Assembly: GCF_042654585.1 (NCBI RefSeq)
Contig: NZ_JBHSGR010000003.1
Coordinates: 62,001 to 126,000 of the forward strand
From: Geodermatophilus arenarius
Lineage (GTDB): Bacteria > Actinomycetota > Actinomycetes > Mycobacteriales > Geodermatophilaceae
Direction: 5' to 3'
DNA length: 64,000 nucleotides
The position numbers and the translations under genes were made by a program. Below the pieces are notes generated by a model. The model worked only from the letters and a program-made list of their open reading frames with translations. It ran no database searches and had not been told where the DNA came from. This document shows positions 52,909 through 59,970 of the stretch, piece by piece (position 1 is the stretch's first letter; the number at the start of each line of letters is the position of its first letter).

Positions 52909-53960
52909 GGCGCGTGACCGTCCCGGGCGAGAAGCCCTACGACGTCGTCATCGGGCCGGGCGCGCAGGCCGAGCTGGGCCTGCTGCTCGCCGGGACGCCC
53001 AAGGCCGCGGTCGTGCACAGCCCGCCGCTGGCCGCGCTCGCCGGCGCCGCCGTCGAGACGCTGCAGACCGCCGGGGTGGCCGCCGAGGCCGTCGTCGTGC
53101 CCGACGGCGAGGCGGCGAAGACCGCCGCGGTCGCCGCGGCCGCCTGGGAGGAGTTCGGCCGGCTCGGGCTGACCCGCTCGGACGCCGTCGTCGGCGTCGG
53201 CGGGGGAGCGGTCACCGACCTCGCCGGGTTCCTCGCCGCCACGTGGACCCGCGGCGTCCGCGTGGTGCACCTGCCGACCAGCGTGCTCGGCATGGTCGAC
53301 GCCGCGGTGGGCGGCAAGACCGGCATCAACACCGGCGCCGGCAAGAACCTCGTCGGCGCGTTCCACCCGCCGGCCGGCGTCCTCGCCGACACCGACGTGC
53401 TCGCCGGGCTCCCGGAGGCGGAGTTCCGCGCCGGGATGGCCGAGGTGGTCAAGTGCGGGTTCATCGCCGACGGCACGATCCTCGACCTGCTCGCCGCCGA
53501 CCCCACGGGCCGGCGCGACACCGGGGAGCTCGTGGAGCGGGCCGTGCGGGTCAAGGCCGACGCGGTGGGCCAGGACCTGTTCGACACCGGCGTCCGCGAG
53601 TACCTCAACTACGGGCACACCCTCGGCCACGCCATCGAGCGGGTCGAGGACTTCCGCTGGCGGCACGGCGAGGCGGTCGCCGTCGGGCTGGTCTTCGCCG
53701 CCGAGCTCGGCGCGCAGGCCGGCCTGCTCCCTCGCGCGGAGGCCGACCGGCACCGCGAGCTGGTGGCGGCGATGGGCCTGCCGACCCGCTACCGGGGTGA
53801 CTGGGCGGCGCTGCAGGCGGTGATGCGCGTGGACAAGAAGGCCCGCGGGGCGACGCTGCGGTTCGTCGTCCTCGACGGCATCGGCAACCCGACGATCCTG
53901 ACCGACCCCGAGCAGGCGTGGCTGGACGCGGCGTGGGCCGCAGTGGCGGAGGCAGCGTGA
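52905..53960 (+). CDS. aroB: 3-dehydroquinate synthase
   Basis: NAD- and zinc-dependent second step of the shikimate pathway, 351 residues. PYDVVIGPGAQAELGLLL, VVVPDGEAAKTAAVAAAAWEEFG, GVGGGAVTDLAGFLAATW, PTSVLGMVDAAVGGKTGINT, the zinc ligands in AGMAEVVKCGFIAD, NYGHTLGHAIE and RHGEAVAVGL. GTG 52905 overlaps aroK. Confidence 0.97.
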   Translation: MRRVTVPGEKPYDVVIGPGAQAELGLLLAGTPKAAVVHSPPLAALAGAAVETLQTAGVAAEAVVVPDGEAAKTAAVAAAAWEEFGRLGLTRSDAVVGVGGGAVTDLAGFLAATWTRGVRVVHLPTSVLGMVDAAVGGKTGINTGAGKNLVGAFHPPAGVLADTDVLAGLPEAEFRAGMAEVVKCGFIADGTILDLLAADPTGRRDTGELVERAVRVKADAVGQDLFDTGVREYLNYGHTLGHAIERVEDFRWRHGEAVAVGLVFAAELGAQAGLLPRAEADRHRELVAAMGLPTRYRGDWAALQAVMRVDKKARGATLRFVVLDGIGNPTILTDPEQAWLDAAWAAVAEAA

Positions 53961-54391
53961 CGATCCAGGTCCTCAACGGCGCCAACCTGGGCCGGCTCGG
54001 CACCCGCGAGCCCGAGGTCTACGGCACGACGACGTACGCCGAGCTCGTGGCGATGGTCGAGGAGGCCGCCGCCGGGCTCGGGCTCGCCGTGCGGGTGCGG
54101 CAGACCGACTCCGAGGCCGAGCTGCTCGGCTGGGTGCACGAGGCGACCGACGCCGGTGACCCGGTCGTGGTCAACCCGGGCGGCTGGTCGCACACCTCGG
54201 TGGTGCTGCACGACGCGCTGGCCGCGGTGACGGCACCGGTCGTGGAGGTGCACATCTCGAACATCCACCGGCGCGAGGAGTTCCGGCACCACTCCTACGT
54301 CTCCCGCGTCGCCGACGGCGTCATCGCCGGGCTCGGCGTCCAGGGCTACGAGCTGGCGCTGCGGTACCTGGCGGCGAAGGGGGTCTCGTGA
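53957..54391 (+). CDS. aroQ: 3-dehydroquinate dehydratase, type II
   Basis: A 144-residue dodecameric type II dehydroquinase. VLNGANLGRLGTREPEVYG contains the catalytic Arg and Tyr; the Asn/Gly-rich VVNPGGWSHTSVVLHDAL and VVEVHISNIHRREEFRHHSYVSRVADGVIAGLGVQGY complete the site. GTG 53957 overlaps aroB and the stop codon overlaps the next gene. Confidence 0.96.
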   Translation: MTIQVLNGANLGRLGTREPEVYGTTTYAELVAMVEEAAAGLGLAVRVRQTDSEAELLGWVHEATDAGDPVVVNPGGWSHTSVVLHDALAAVTAPVVEVHISNIHRREEFRHHSYVSRVADGVIAGLGVQGYELALRYLAAKGVS

Positions 54392-55491
54392 GCAGGGCGG
54401 CCGAACGGCGGGAGCGGCTGCGGGCGACCGCCGCCGAGCGCGGGCTGGACGCCGTCCTGGTGACCGACCTGCTCAACGTCCGCTACCTGACCGGGTTCAC
54501 CGGGTCCAACGGCGCGCTGCTGCTGCGCACCGACGGGGCCGACCTGTTCGGCACCGACGGCCGGTACACGACCCAGGCCGGCACCCAGGTGCCCGACGTC
54601 GAGCTGCTGGTCGACCGCGGCACCGTCCCGGCCCTCGCGCAGGAGGCGGTGCGCCGCGGCGCGGGCCGGATCGGCTACGAGAGCCACGTGGTCACCGTCG
54701 ACGGGCTGGCCCAGCTCGAGCGGGTGCTCGCCGACGCCGCGGCCGGCGGGACCGTGCCGGAGCTGGTCTCGGTCCGCCGCGCGGTCGAGGAGCTGCGCGC
54801 GGTCAAGGACGACGACGAGGTCGCCGCGCTGCGCCGCGCGTGCGCGGTCGCCGACCAGGCGCTGGCCGAGCTCGCCTCCGAGGGCGCGCTGCGGCCCGGG
54901 CGCACCGAGCTGGAGGTCGGCCGGGAGCTCGACGCCCGCATGCTGGCACTGGGCGCCGAGGCGCCGTCGTTCGAGACGATCGTGGCCACCGGCGCGAACT
55001 CCGCGATCCCGCACCACCGGCCCGACCGCACGGTGCTGGCCGGCGGCGACCTCCTCAAGCTCGACTTCGGCGCCACCGTCGACGGCTACCACTCCGACAT
55101 GACCCGCACGCTGGTGCTCGGGCACGCCGCCGACTGGCAGCGCGAGGTGTACGCGCTGGTGGCCGAGGCGCAGGCGGCCGGGCGGGCGGCGCTGGCGGTC
55201 GGGGCCGACGTCGTCGCCGTCGACGCCGCCTCGCGCGACGTCATCGCCGCGGCCGGGCACGCCGACCACTTCACCCACGGCCTGGGGCACGGGGTGGGCC
55301 TGGAGATCCACGAGGCGCCGGGCATCGGCCCGCTGGGCGCGGGTAGTCTGGCCGCCGGCATGGCCGTCACCGTGGAGCCGGGGGTCTACCTCCCCGGACA
55401 CGGCGGTGTCCGGATCGAGGACACGCTCGTCGTCACGGCGGACGCGCCCGAGTTGTTGACCCTCACGAGCAAGGAACTGCTGGTCCTCTAG
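54388..55491 (+). CDS. Xaa-Pro aminopeptidase (M24B, PepQ/PepP-like)
   Basis: A 367-residue creatinase-fold metallopeptidase. N-terminal creatinase-like domain (DAVLVTDLLNVRYLTGFTGSNGALLL), then the dinuclear metal ligands in LKLDFGATVDGYHSDMTRTLVLG, THGLGHGVGLEIHEAPG, TVEPGVYLPGHGGVRIEDTLVVT. Position between aroQ and efp is conserved in actinobacteria. The stop codon is immediately followed by the efp ATG. Confidence 0.95.
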   Translation: MSRAAERRERLRATAAERGLDAVLVTDLLNVRYLTGFTGSNGALLLRTDGADLFGTDGRYTTQAGTQVPDVELLVDRGTVPALAQEAVRRGAGRIGYESHVVTVDGLAQLERVLADAAAGGTVPELVSVRRAVEELRAVKDDDEVAALRRACAVADQALAELASEGALRPGRTELEVGRELDARMLALGAEAPSFETIVATGANSAIPHHRPDRTVLAGGDLLKLDFGATVDGYHSDMTRTLVLGHAADWQREVYALVAEAQAAGRAALAVGADVVAVDAASRDVIAAAGHADHFTHGLGHGVGLEIHEAPGIGPLGAGSLAAGMAVTVEPGVYLPGHGGVRIEDTLVVTADAPELLTLTSKELLVL

Positions 55492-56052
55492 ATGGCTACC
55501 ACCAACGACCTCAAGAACGGCATGGTCCTCAACCTCGACGGCCAGCTGTGGTCCGTCACCGAGTTCCAGCACGTCAAGCCCGGCAAGGGCGGCGCGTTCG
55601 TGCGGACGACGCTGAAGAACGTGCTCTCGGGCAAGGTCGTCGACCGCACCTTCAACGCCGGCACCAAGGTCGACACGGCCACCGTCGACAAGCGGAACAT
55701 GACCTACCTGTACCGCGAGGGCAACGACTTCGTCTTCATGGACGGCGACACCTTCGAGCAGATCTACGTCCCGTCCGAGACCGTCGGCAGCGGCGCGGAC
55801 TACCTGCTCGACAACACCGAGGTCGTCGTCGCGGTGCACGAGGGCACCCCGCTCTACGTCGAGCTGCCGGTGACCATGGAGCTCGTCGTCCAGCACACCG
55901 ACCCGGGCCTGCAGGGCGACCGCTCCACCGGCGGCACCAAGCCCGCCACCCTCGAGACCGGCGCGCAGATCAACGTGCCGCTGTTCGTCAACACCGGCGA
56001 CAAGCTCAAGGTCGACACCCGCGACGGCCGGTACCTCGGCCGCGCCAACTGA
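55492..56052 (+). CDS. efp: Translation elongation factor P
   Basis: A 186-residue factor that rescues ribosomes stalled on polyproline. Three OB-like domains; the loop KPGKGGAFVRTTLKN has Lys32 at the tip that reaches the peptidyl-transferase centre, and C-terminal GAQINVPLFVNTGDKLKVDTRDGRYLGR is typical. The stop codon of the peptidase gene and this ATG are adjacent with no gap, so it is coupled to that gene. Confidence 0.97.
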   Translation: MATTNDLKNGMVLNLDGQLWSVTEFQHVKPGKGGAFVRTTLKNVLSGKVVDRTFNAGTKVDTATVDKRNMTYLYREGNDFVFMDGDTFEQIYVPSETVGSGADYLLDNTEVVVAVHEGTPLYVELPVTMELVVQHTDPGLQGDRSTGGTKPATLETGAQINVPLFVNTGDKLKVDTRDGRYLGRAN

Positions 56053-56068
56053 CGCACCCCTCCGAGCC

Positions 56069-56476
56069 ATGGCTGCCCGCACCAAGGCGCGCAAGCGCGC
56101 CGTCGACGTCCTCTACGAGGCGGACCTGCGGGGCACCGACCCGGTGGAGCTGCTGCGCGAGCGGATCGCCGACCCCTCGCCGCCCGTCCCCGACCACGCC
56201 GTCCGGCTGGTCGAGGGCGTGGCGGCGCACCAGGCGCGCATCGACGAGCTGATCGGGCAGCACGCCCGCGGCTGGTCGCTCGAGCGGCTCCCCGACGTCG
56301 ACCGCGCGATCCTGCGGATGGCGGTGTTCGAGCTGCTCTGGGCCGACGACGTGCCCGACGCCGTCGTCATCGACGAGGCCGTGGAACTCGCCCGCGCGCT
56401 GTCCACCGACGACTCGCCGGCCTACGTCAACGGCGTCCTCGGCGCCATCCTCGACGCCGAGGTCCCCACCGGCTGA
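56069..56476 (+). CDS. nusB: Transcription antitermination factor NusB
   Basis: A 135-residue all-helical protein that binds boxA RNA with NusE. AARTKARKRAVDVLYEADLRG is the family start; LPDVDRAILRMAVFELLWADDVPDAVVIDEAVELARALSTDDSPAYVNGVLGAIL is diagnostic. End of the co-directional run that starts with rarA. A modest hairpin (GAGGTC at 56507-56512 with 56527-56532) follows before the convergent gene. Confidence 0.95.
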   Translation: MAARTKARKRAVDVLYEADLRGTDPVELLRERIADPSPPVPDHAVRLVEGVAAHQARIDELIGQHARGWSLERLPDVDRAILRMAVFELLWADDVPDAVVIDEAVELARALSTDDSPAYVNGVLGAILDAEVPTG

Positions 56477-56530
56477 CCCGGCCGGCCGGTCGCGCGGCGG
56501 CGGGCCGAGGTCGCCGCCGGCGGTCGGACC

Positions 56531-56923
56531 TCAGCCGCGGGTGACCGTGAACGCCACCCGGCCGTCCGCGACCTCCGTGCAGGTCAGCTGCAGCCCGCCC
56601 GCCGAGGTCGTCCGCCCCACCGTGCAGGAGACGTCCCGGTCCTCGACCCGGAGGGTCGCCCGGTCGCCGTCGGTCCCGGTGAGCCCGATCGTCGTCCCGA
56701 GCACGTGGGCCCGGGCGCCGCTCCCTCCCAGCGTCACCGAGCAGGAGTCCCCGGAGCACGACACCAGGCTCACGGACCCGGAGCCTCCTCCCACGCCCGC
56801 GCTGACGCCGATCGAGCTCAGCCACCCGGACAGCGGACCGGCAGGACCGGCGGAGCTGCTCCAGGAGAACGAGCCGCACACCAGGAGCAGCGCCGAGAGC
56901 AGGACGGGGAACCGACTCTCCAC
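56531..56923 (-). CDS. Small secreted protein of unknown function
   Basis: A 130-residue protein with a signal peptide (ESRFPVLLSALLLVCGSFSWSSSAG) and a small Gly/Ser/Thr-rich beta-type domain containing four cysteines after the signal (SLVSCSGDSCSVTLGG, RDVSCTVGR, LQLTCTEV), likely forming disulfides outside the cell. Not assigned to a family. GTG 56923 follows GGAGG at 5 bases. Convergent with nusB. The 242 bases upstream hold no gene I can support. Confidence 0.7.
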   Translation of the reverse strand: MESRFPVLLSALLLVCGSFSWSSSAGPAGPLSGWLSSIGVSAGVGGGSGSVSLVSCSGDSCSVTLGGSGARAHVLGTTIGLTGTDGDRATLRVEDRDVSCTVGRTTSAGGLQLTCTEVADGRVAFTVTRG

Positions 56924-57165
56924 GGGTACCTCCGGACGGTCGTGGGGTGGTCGTCGGGACGCCGCCGGCAGGCGACGCACCCCTCGTCGCGCCATCCCAG
57001 CACGTCGCGGCGGCGCAGGGTGCGGTCCCCGGACCGGTCCCGTGGTCCCTGGCCGCACCTCGGTGGTGCCGACCGGCTGCGTCCGTGGTGCCCGCCCGCT
57101 GGTGCGGGACGGCCGGGGACGACACGGTGCCCGGGACCGGGGCGCGCCCGCACCGGCGGACCGGA

Positions 57166-58008
57166 CTACTCCACAAACCGCACGCGGAACGAGACGGGCC
57201 ACAGCTTGCCGGTGAGCAGGTACTCGTCGTCGCCCAGGGCGGCGATGCCGTTGAGGACCGCGTTGGCGTCCGAGCGCTGCTCCTGGTCGAGCAGGCCGGC
57301 GGCGTCGACCAGCGCGGTCACCCGCCCGCTCGCCGGGTCGATGCGGACGAGGACGTCGGACTGCCACACGTTCGCCCAGACCTGTCCGTCGACGCACTCC
57401 AGCTCGTTGAGCTGGGTCACCGGCTCGTCGTCCAAGGTGACCGCGACCGAGCCGGTCTCGGCGAAGGTGACGGGGTCGTGGAAGCGCAGCTGGTCCGTGC
57501 CGTCGCTGCGCACGAGGCGGGTCCCGTCGAAGCACAGCCCCCAGCCCTCGCCCTCCAGCGGCACCTCCTGCCGGAGGGTGAGGGTGGCCCGGTCCCACTC
57601 GAGCACCACCCCGTCCTGCCAGGTCAGCTGCCAGATGCGGTCGTCGACCACCGTGATGCCCTCGCCGAACAGCCGGCCGGGGAGCGGCGCGGACCGCCGC
57701 ACCTCGCCGGTCGCGGGGTCGACCTCGCGCAGCTGGGACCGGCCCGCGAGTCCGGTGCCCTCGTAGAGGGCGCCCTCGTGCACCTCGAACCCCTGGGTGA
57801 AGGCCGACGGGTCGTGCGGCACCTCGGCCAGGACCTCCGGCCGCAGCACCGGCACCGGGAGGTCGGGGTCGGTGACCACGGCGTTCCGGGCCCGGACCGA
57901 CTCCCCGTAGACGGAGACGTCCGCGCTGTCCCGTGCCGAGCAGGCGGGCAGCAGCGCGACGGCGAGGACGACGGCGGCCAGGGCCCGGCGGCGGATGCCA
58001 CGGTTCAT
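57166..58008 (-). CDS. Glutaminyl-peptide cyclotransferase, lipoprotein
   Basis: A 280-residue plant/bacterial-type glutaminyl cyclase, a five-bladed beta propeller that converts N-terminal Gln to pyroglutamate. Signal peptide with lipobox LLPAC (RALAAVVLAVALLPACS), then VLAEVPHDPSAFTQGFEVHEGALYEGTGLAGRSQLREVDPATG, FGEGITVVDDRIWQLTWQDG, GTRLVRSDGTDQLRFHDP, LNELECVDGQVWANVWQSDVLVRIDP and ANAVLNGIAAL, all family hallmarks. ATG 58008. It may mature exported proteins; a link to the peptide cassettes next door is only positional. Confidence 0.9.
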   Translation of the reverse strand: MNRGIRRRALAAVVLAVALLPACSARDSADVSVYGESVRARNAVVTDPDLPVPVLRPEVLAEVPHDPSAFTQGFEVHEGALYEGTGLAGRSQLREVDPATGEVRRSAPLPGRLFGEGITVVDDRIWQLTWQDGVVLEWDRATLTLRQEVPLEGEGWGLCFDGTRLVRSDGTDQLRFHDPVTFAETGSVAVTLDDEPVTQLNELECVDGQVWANVWQSDVLVRIDPASGRVTALVDAAGLLDQEQRSDANAVLNGIAALGDDEYLLTGKLWPVSFRVRFVE

Positions 58009-58037
58009 CGAGCGGTCACGATCCGTTCGGGTCGGTC

Positions 58038-58115
58038 GGGTCACAGGGGTCGCCGAGTCATGGGTCGTTCGGTCACAGGGCCACCAGGCCACCGCCACCG
58101 GGTCACCGGGTCGCC
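58038..58115. repeat. Imperfect short repeats upstream of the cyclase gene
   Basis: Three related 15-17-base blocks with the core GGTCAC(A/C)GGG followed by (T/C)CGCC or CCACC begin at 58038, 58071 and 58100, about 30 bases apart. They lie directly upstream of the cyclotransferase start on its strand and could be operator-like sites. Rest of 58009-58340 shows no gene. Confidence 0.4.
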
Positions 58116-58348
58116 GGGGGTGCGTCGACGGGGGACCGCCGGCGGACCCGGCCGGCGACCCGGGACGGCCCGGAGCCGCAGAGACTACGAACCGGCCGGC
58201 GGGTCCGGAAGGGACGGCTCCCGTAGATGCGTGCCCGTTCCCTGCAGTACGTACCGCACGGAACCGGCACCGTGGTGGACGGAGCCTGGGACCGGGATCC
58301 GGCTCGGCCCAGATCGGTGGTGGCCACTGATGCCGCCGTCCGTGCCGC

Positions 58349-58397
58349 AGCCCGAGACTTTCGCCTGCCGATCCCGGACCGCGGCCGGGACCGGCAG
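58349..58397 (+). promoter_or_regulatory. Conserved structured leader of peptide cassette 1
   Basis: Within the non-coding stretch 58116-58487. A CCCGAGACT box (58351-58359) precedes a two-step stem-loop: CTGCCG (58365-58370) with CGGCAG (58392-58397), inner TCCCGG (58372-58377) with CCGGGA (58385-58390), loop ACCGCGG (58378-58384). Equivalent structures precede peptides 2 and 3; the loop is invariant while stem bases covary. About 90 bases further lies the CTGAGGAGATCCC SD region. An ORF across it (58227-58478) is not convincing. Confidence 0.6.
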
Positions 58398-58487
58398 TCC
58401 ACGGGGCGATCGGGGAGGTCCGGCGGCGACGCCGCAGTCCTGATCCCGGCAGGCCTCATCCCCAGTACCGCATCCTGAGGAGATCCC

Positions 58488-58670
58488 ATGTTCGAGGACC
58501 AGACCGTCGAGCTGCTGCCCGAGCGCACCACCATGCAGTTCTTCGCGGCGCAGAACTTCAACACCGCCGTCGCCGCCGCCGTGAACGCCGGCAACATCAA
58601 CGTGGGCGGCGACCAGCTGAACATCGCGGCTGCCCTCGCGCTCGCGGGCAGCAACGTCTTCGTCGACTGA
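58488..58670 (+). CDS. Short repeated peptide 1, candidate RiPP precursor
   Basis: A 60-residue peptide, one of three paralogues. The N-terminal 16 residues (FEDQTVELLPERTTMQ) are nearly identical to those of peptide 2 and form a leader-like block. The C-terminal part is rich in Asn, Ala and Gly with no Cys, Ser/Thr cluster or Lys: NAGNINVGGDQLN, then ALAGSNVFVD. ATG 58488 has GAGGAG upstream. No signal peptide. The shared downstream protease with a PqqD-like domain suggests a ribosomally made, processed peptide; a structural or amyloid-like secreted peptide is an alternative. Confidence 0.7.
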   Translation: MFEDQTVELLPERTTMQFFAAQNFNTAVAAAVNAGNINVGGDQLNIAAALALAGSNVFVD

Positions 58671-58721
58671 GGCCTGAGCCTCCTGCCGAGGAAGTGACGC
58701 GAGGCCCGTGCGCCGGGCCAG

Positions 58722-58752
58722 GGAGGGGCGGCCGGTTTCCGGCCGCCCCTCC
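58722..58752 (+). terminator. Terminator of peptide cassette 1
   Basis: A perfect 14-bp stem GGAGGGGCGGCCGG (58722-58735) with 58739-58752 and a 3-nt loop, 52 bases after the stop codon. The same stem recurs after peptides 2 and 3. Confidence 0.8.
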
Positions 58753-58912
58753 TCTCATGCTGCGGTACCGGCACGAGTCCCCACGCGTGGCCTCCGCGCC
58801 CGACCGGCACGCGTCGGTGGAGCTGCCGTGCCGGCCGTGGTGAGGGCGACGAGGGTTCGGGGCCGGACCGGGCCGGATACGTGTCCGCCCCGGATGCCGG
58901 CGCCCGTGCCGC

Positions 58913-58960
58913 CGCCCGAGACTCCCTCCCGCCGACTCCGGACCGCGGCTGGAGCGGCAG
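58913..58960 (+). promoter_or_regulatory. Conserved structured leader of peptide cassette 2
   Basis: Within the non-coding stretch 58753-59042. CCCGAGACT (58915-58923) precedes the stem-loop GCCG (58931-58934) with CGGC (58955-58958), inner CTCCGG (58936-58941) with CTGGAG (58949-58954), loop ACCGCGG (58942-58948). Two inner pairs are swapped relative to cassette 1 (compensatory change). A GGTCCGG block and CTGAGGAGATCCC follow before the start codon. Nothing else recognised in the stretch. Confidence 0.6.
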
Positions 58961-59042
58961 ACCCAGAGGCGCACGGGAGGTCCGGCCGGCGGCCTGACCT
59001 GCCTCCCCGGCGCCACGTCCGCACCGACACTGAGGAGATCCC

Positions 59043-59225
59043 GTGTTCGAGGACCAGACCGTCGAGCTGCTGCCCGAGCGCACCACCCTGCAGGCGTTCG
59101 TCTGGCAGAACGGCAACCAGGCGTTCGCGGCGGCCGCCAACGTGCTCAACGTGAACGTCGGCGGTGACCAGCTCAACGCCGCCGTGGCCGCCGCGCTCGC
59201 GGGCAGCAACGTCGGCATCGGCTGA
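59043..59225 (+). CDS. Short repeated peptide 2, candidate RiPP precursor
   Basis: A 60-residue paralogue of peptide 1. Leader-like FEDQTVELLPERTTLQ, variable middle AFVWQNGNQAFAAAANVL, conserved NVNVGGDQLNAAVAAALAGSNV and end GIG. The GTG start at 59043 follows the same GAGGAGATCCC as in cassette 1. The variable middle and final residues differ most between paralogues, a pattern expected if the N-terminus and the GGDQLN-ALAGSNV block are recognised by a processing system. Confidence 0.7.
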   Translation: MFEDQTVELLPERTTLQAFVWQNGNQAFAAAANVLNVNVGGDQLNAAVAAALAGSNVGIG

Positions 59226-59274
59226 GGCTCTTGCCGATCGAGTGGTGCGAGGCCCGGCTCGTGCGCCGGGCCAG

Positions 59275-59305
59275 GGAGGGGCGGCCGGTCTCCGGTCGCC
59301 CCTCC
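59275..59305 (+). terminator. Terminator of peptide cassette 2
   Basis: The 14-bp stem GGAGGGGCGGCCGG (59275-59288) with 59292-59305 (one G-U) and loop TCT, 49 bases after the stop codon. Confidence 0.8.
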
Positions 59306-59515
59306 TCCGCGTTCCCGGCCCCGCCCGTGCGGCCGGCGCCCGAGCCTCAGGGGACCCCTAGGTGGTCACCCCGCTGTCCTGCGCGCGCGGTGCCCGTGCC
59401 AGGTCCACCCCGTACGTGGCCCGCCCGGCTGGGGGCGGTGGTCCCGGAGGCACCGGGTCAGTGCCGGCATCGGAGCAGATAGGTGCCGGGTGCGGATGTC
59501 GTGCGTCCCCCCGCG

Positions 59516-59562
59516 GCCCGAGACTTCCGCGTGCCGATCCCGGACCGCGGCCGGGCTCGGCA
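59516..59562 (+). promoter_or_regulatory. Conserved structured leader of peptide cassette 3
   Basis: Within the non-coding stretch 59306-59651. GCCCGAGACTT precedes TGCCG (59532-59536) with CGGCA (59558-59562), inner CCCGG (59539-59543) with CCGGG (59551-59555), loop ACCGCGG (59544-59550). ACGGGGCGATC and GGTCCGGCGGC after it match cassette 1 closely. An AGATAGGTG segment about 50 bases upstream aligns with similar segments of the other two cassettes and may contain the promoter. Nothing else recognised. Confidence 0.6.
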
Positions 59563-59651
59563 GACCACGGGGCGATCAGGAGGGTCCGGCGGCACCACTG
59601 CGGTCCTGTTCCTGGCGGACTCCATCCAGTACCGATCCTGAAGGAGACACC

Positions 59652-59855
59652 ATGTCCACGGACCTCGAGCTCTTCGCCGACGAGCAGGTCGAGCTGCTGC
59701 CCGAGCGCACCACGATGCAGGCCGGGTTCTTCCAGAACGGCAACCTCTCCATCGCCGTCGCGGTGAACGCGGGCAACATCAACTTCGGCGGCACCCAGAT
59801 CAACGCCGCCGTCGCCGCGGCGCTCGCCGGGAGCAACGTCCGCTTCGGCGGCTGA
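59652..59855 (+). CDS. Short repeated peptide 3, candidate RiPP precursor
   Basis: A 67-residue paralogue with a 7-residue longer N-terminus (STDLELFADEQ before VELLPERTTMQ). The middle AGFFQNGNLSIAVAVNAG is followed by NINFGGTQINAAVAAALAGSNV and RFGG. ATG 59652 has AAGGAG upstream. It is the copy nearest the protease gene, 115 bases away with a terminator between. Confidence 0.7.
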   Translation: MSTDLELFADEQVELLPERTTMQAGFFQNGNLSIAVAVNAGNINFGGTQINAAVAAALAGSNVRFGG

Positions 59856-59898
59856 CAGCGCCACGGGCCGGCGGCTGCTGACGCACCCGCCGCGTCCA

Positions 59899-59933
59899 GG
59901 GGAGGGGCGGCCGGTCACCGGCCGCCCCTCCCC
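59899..59933 (+). terminator. Terminator of peptide cassette 3
   Basis: A perfect 16-bp stem GGGGAGGGGCGGCCGG (59899-59914) with 59918-59933 and loop TCA, 43 bases after the stop codon. It separates the peptide from the protease gene; partial read-through would set a high peptide-to-protease ratio. Confidence 0.85.
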
Positions 59934-59970
59934 GTGTCCGGATCGGCCGACGAGGGACGGAGAGGGAAGC

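Noticed and set aside
58227..58478. 83-codon ORF across the leader of peptide cassette 1
   Set aside because: It overlaps the conserved stem-loop, and the reading frame is not kept in the equivalent leaders of cassettes 2 and 3.
58488..59855. Lanthipeptide or sactipeptide precursors
   Set aside because: The peptides contain no cysteine, and no lanthionine synthetase or radical SAM gene is visible in the window.
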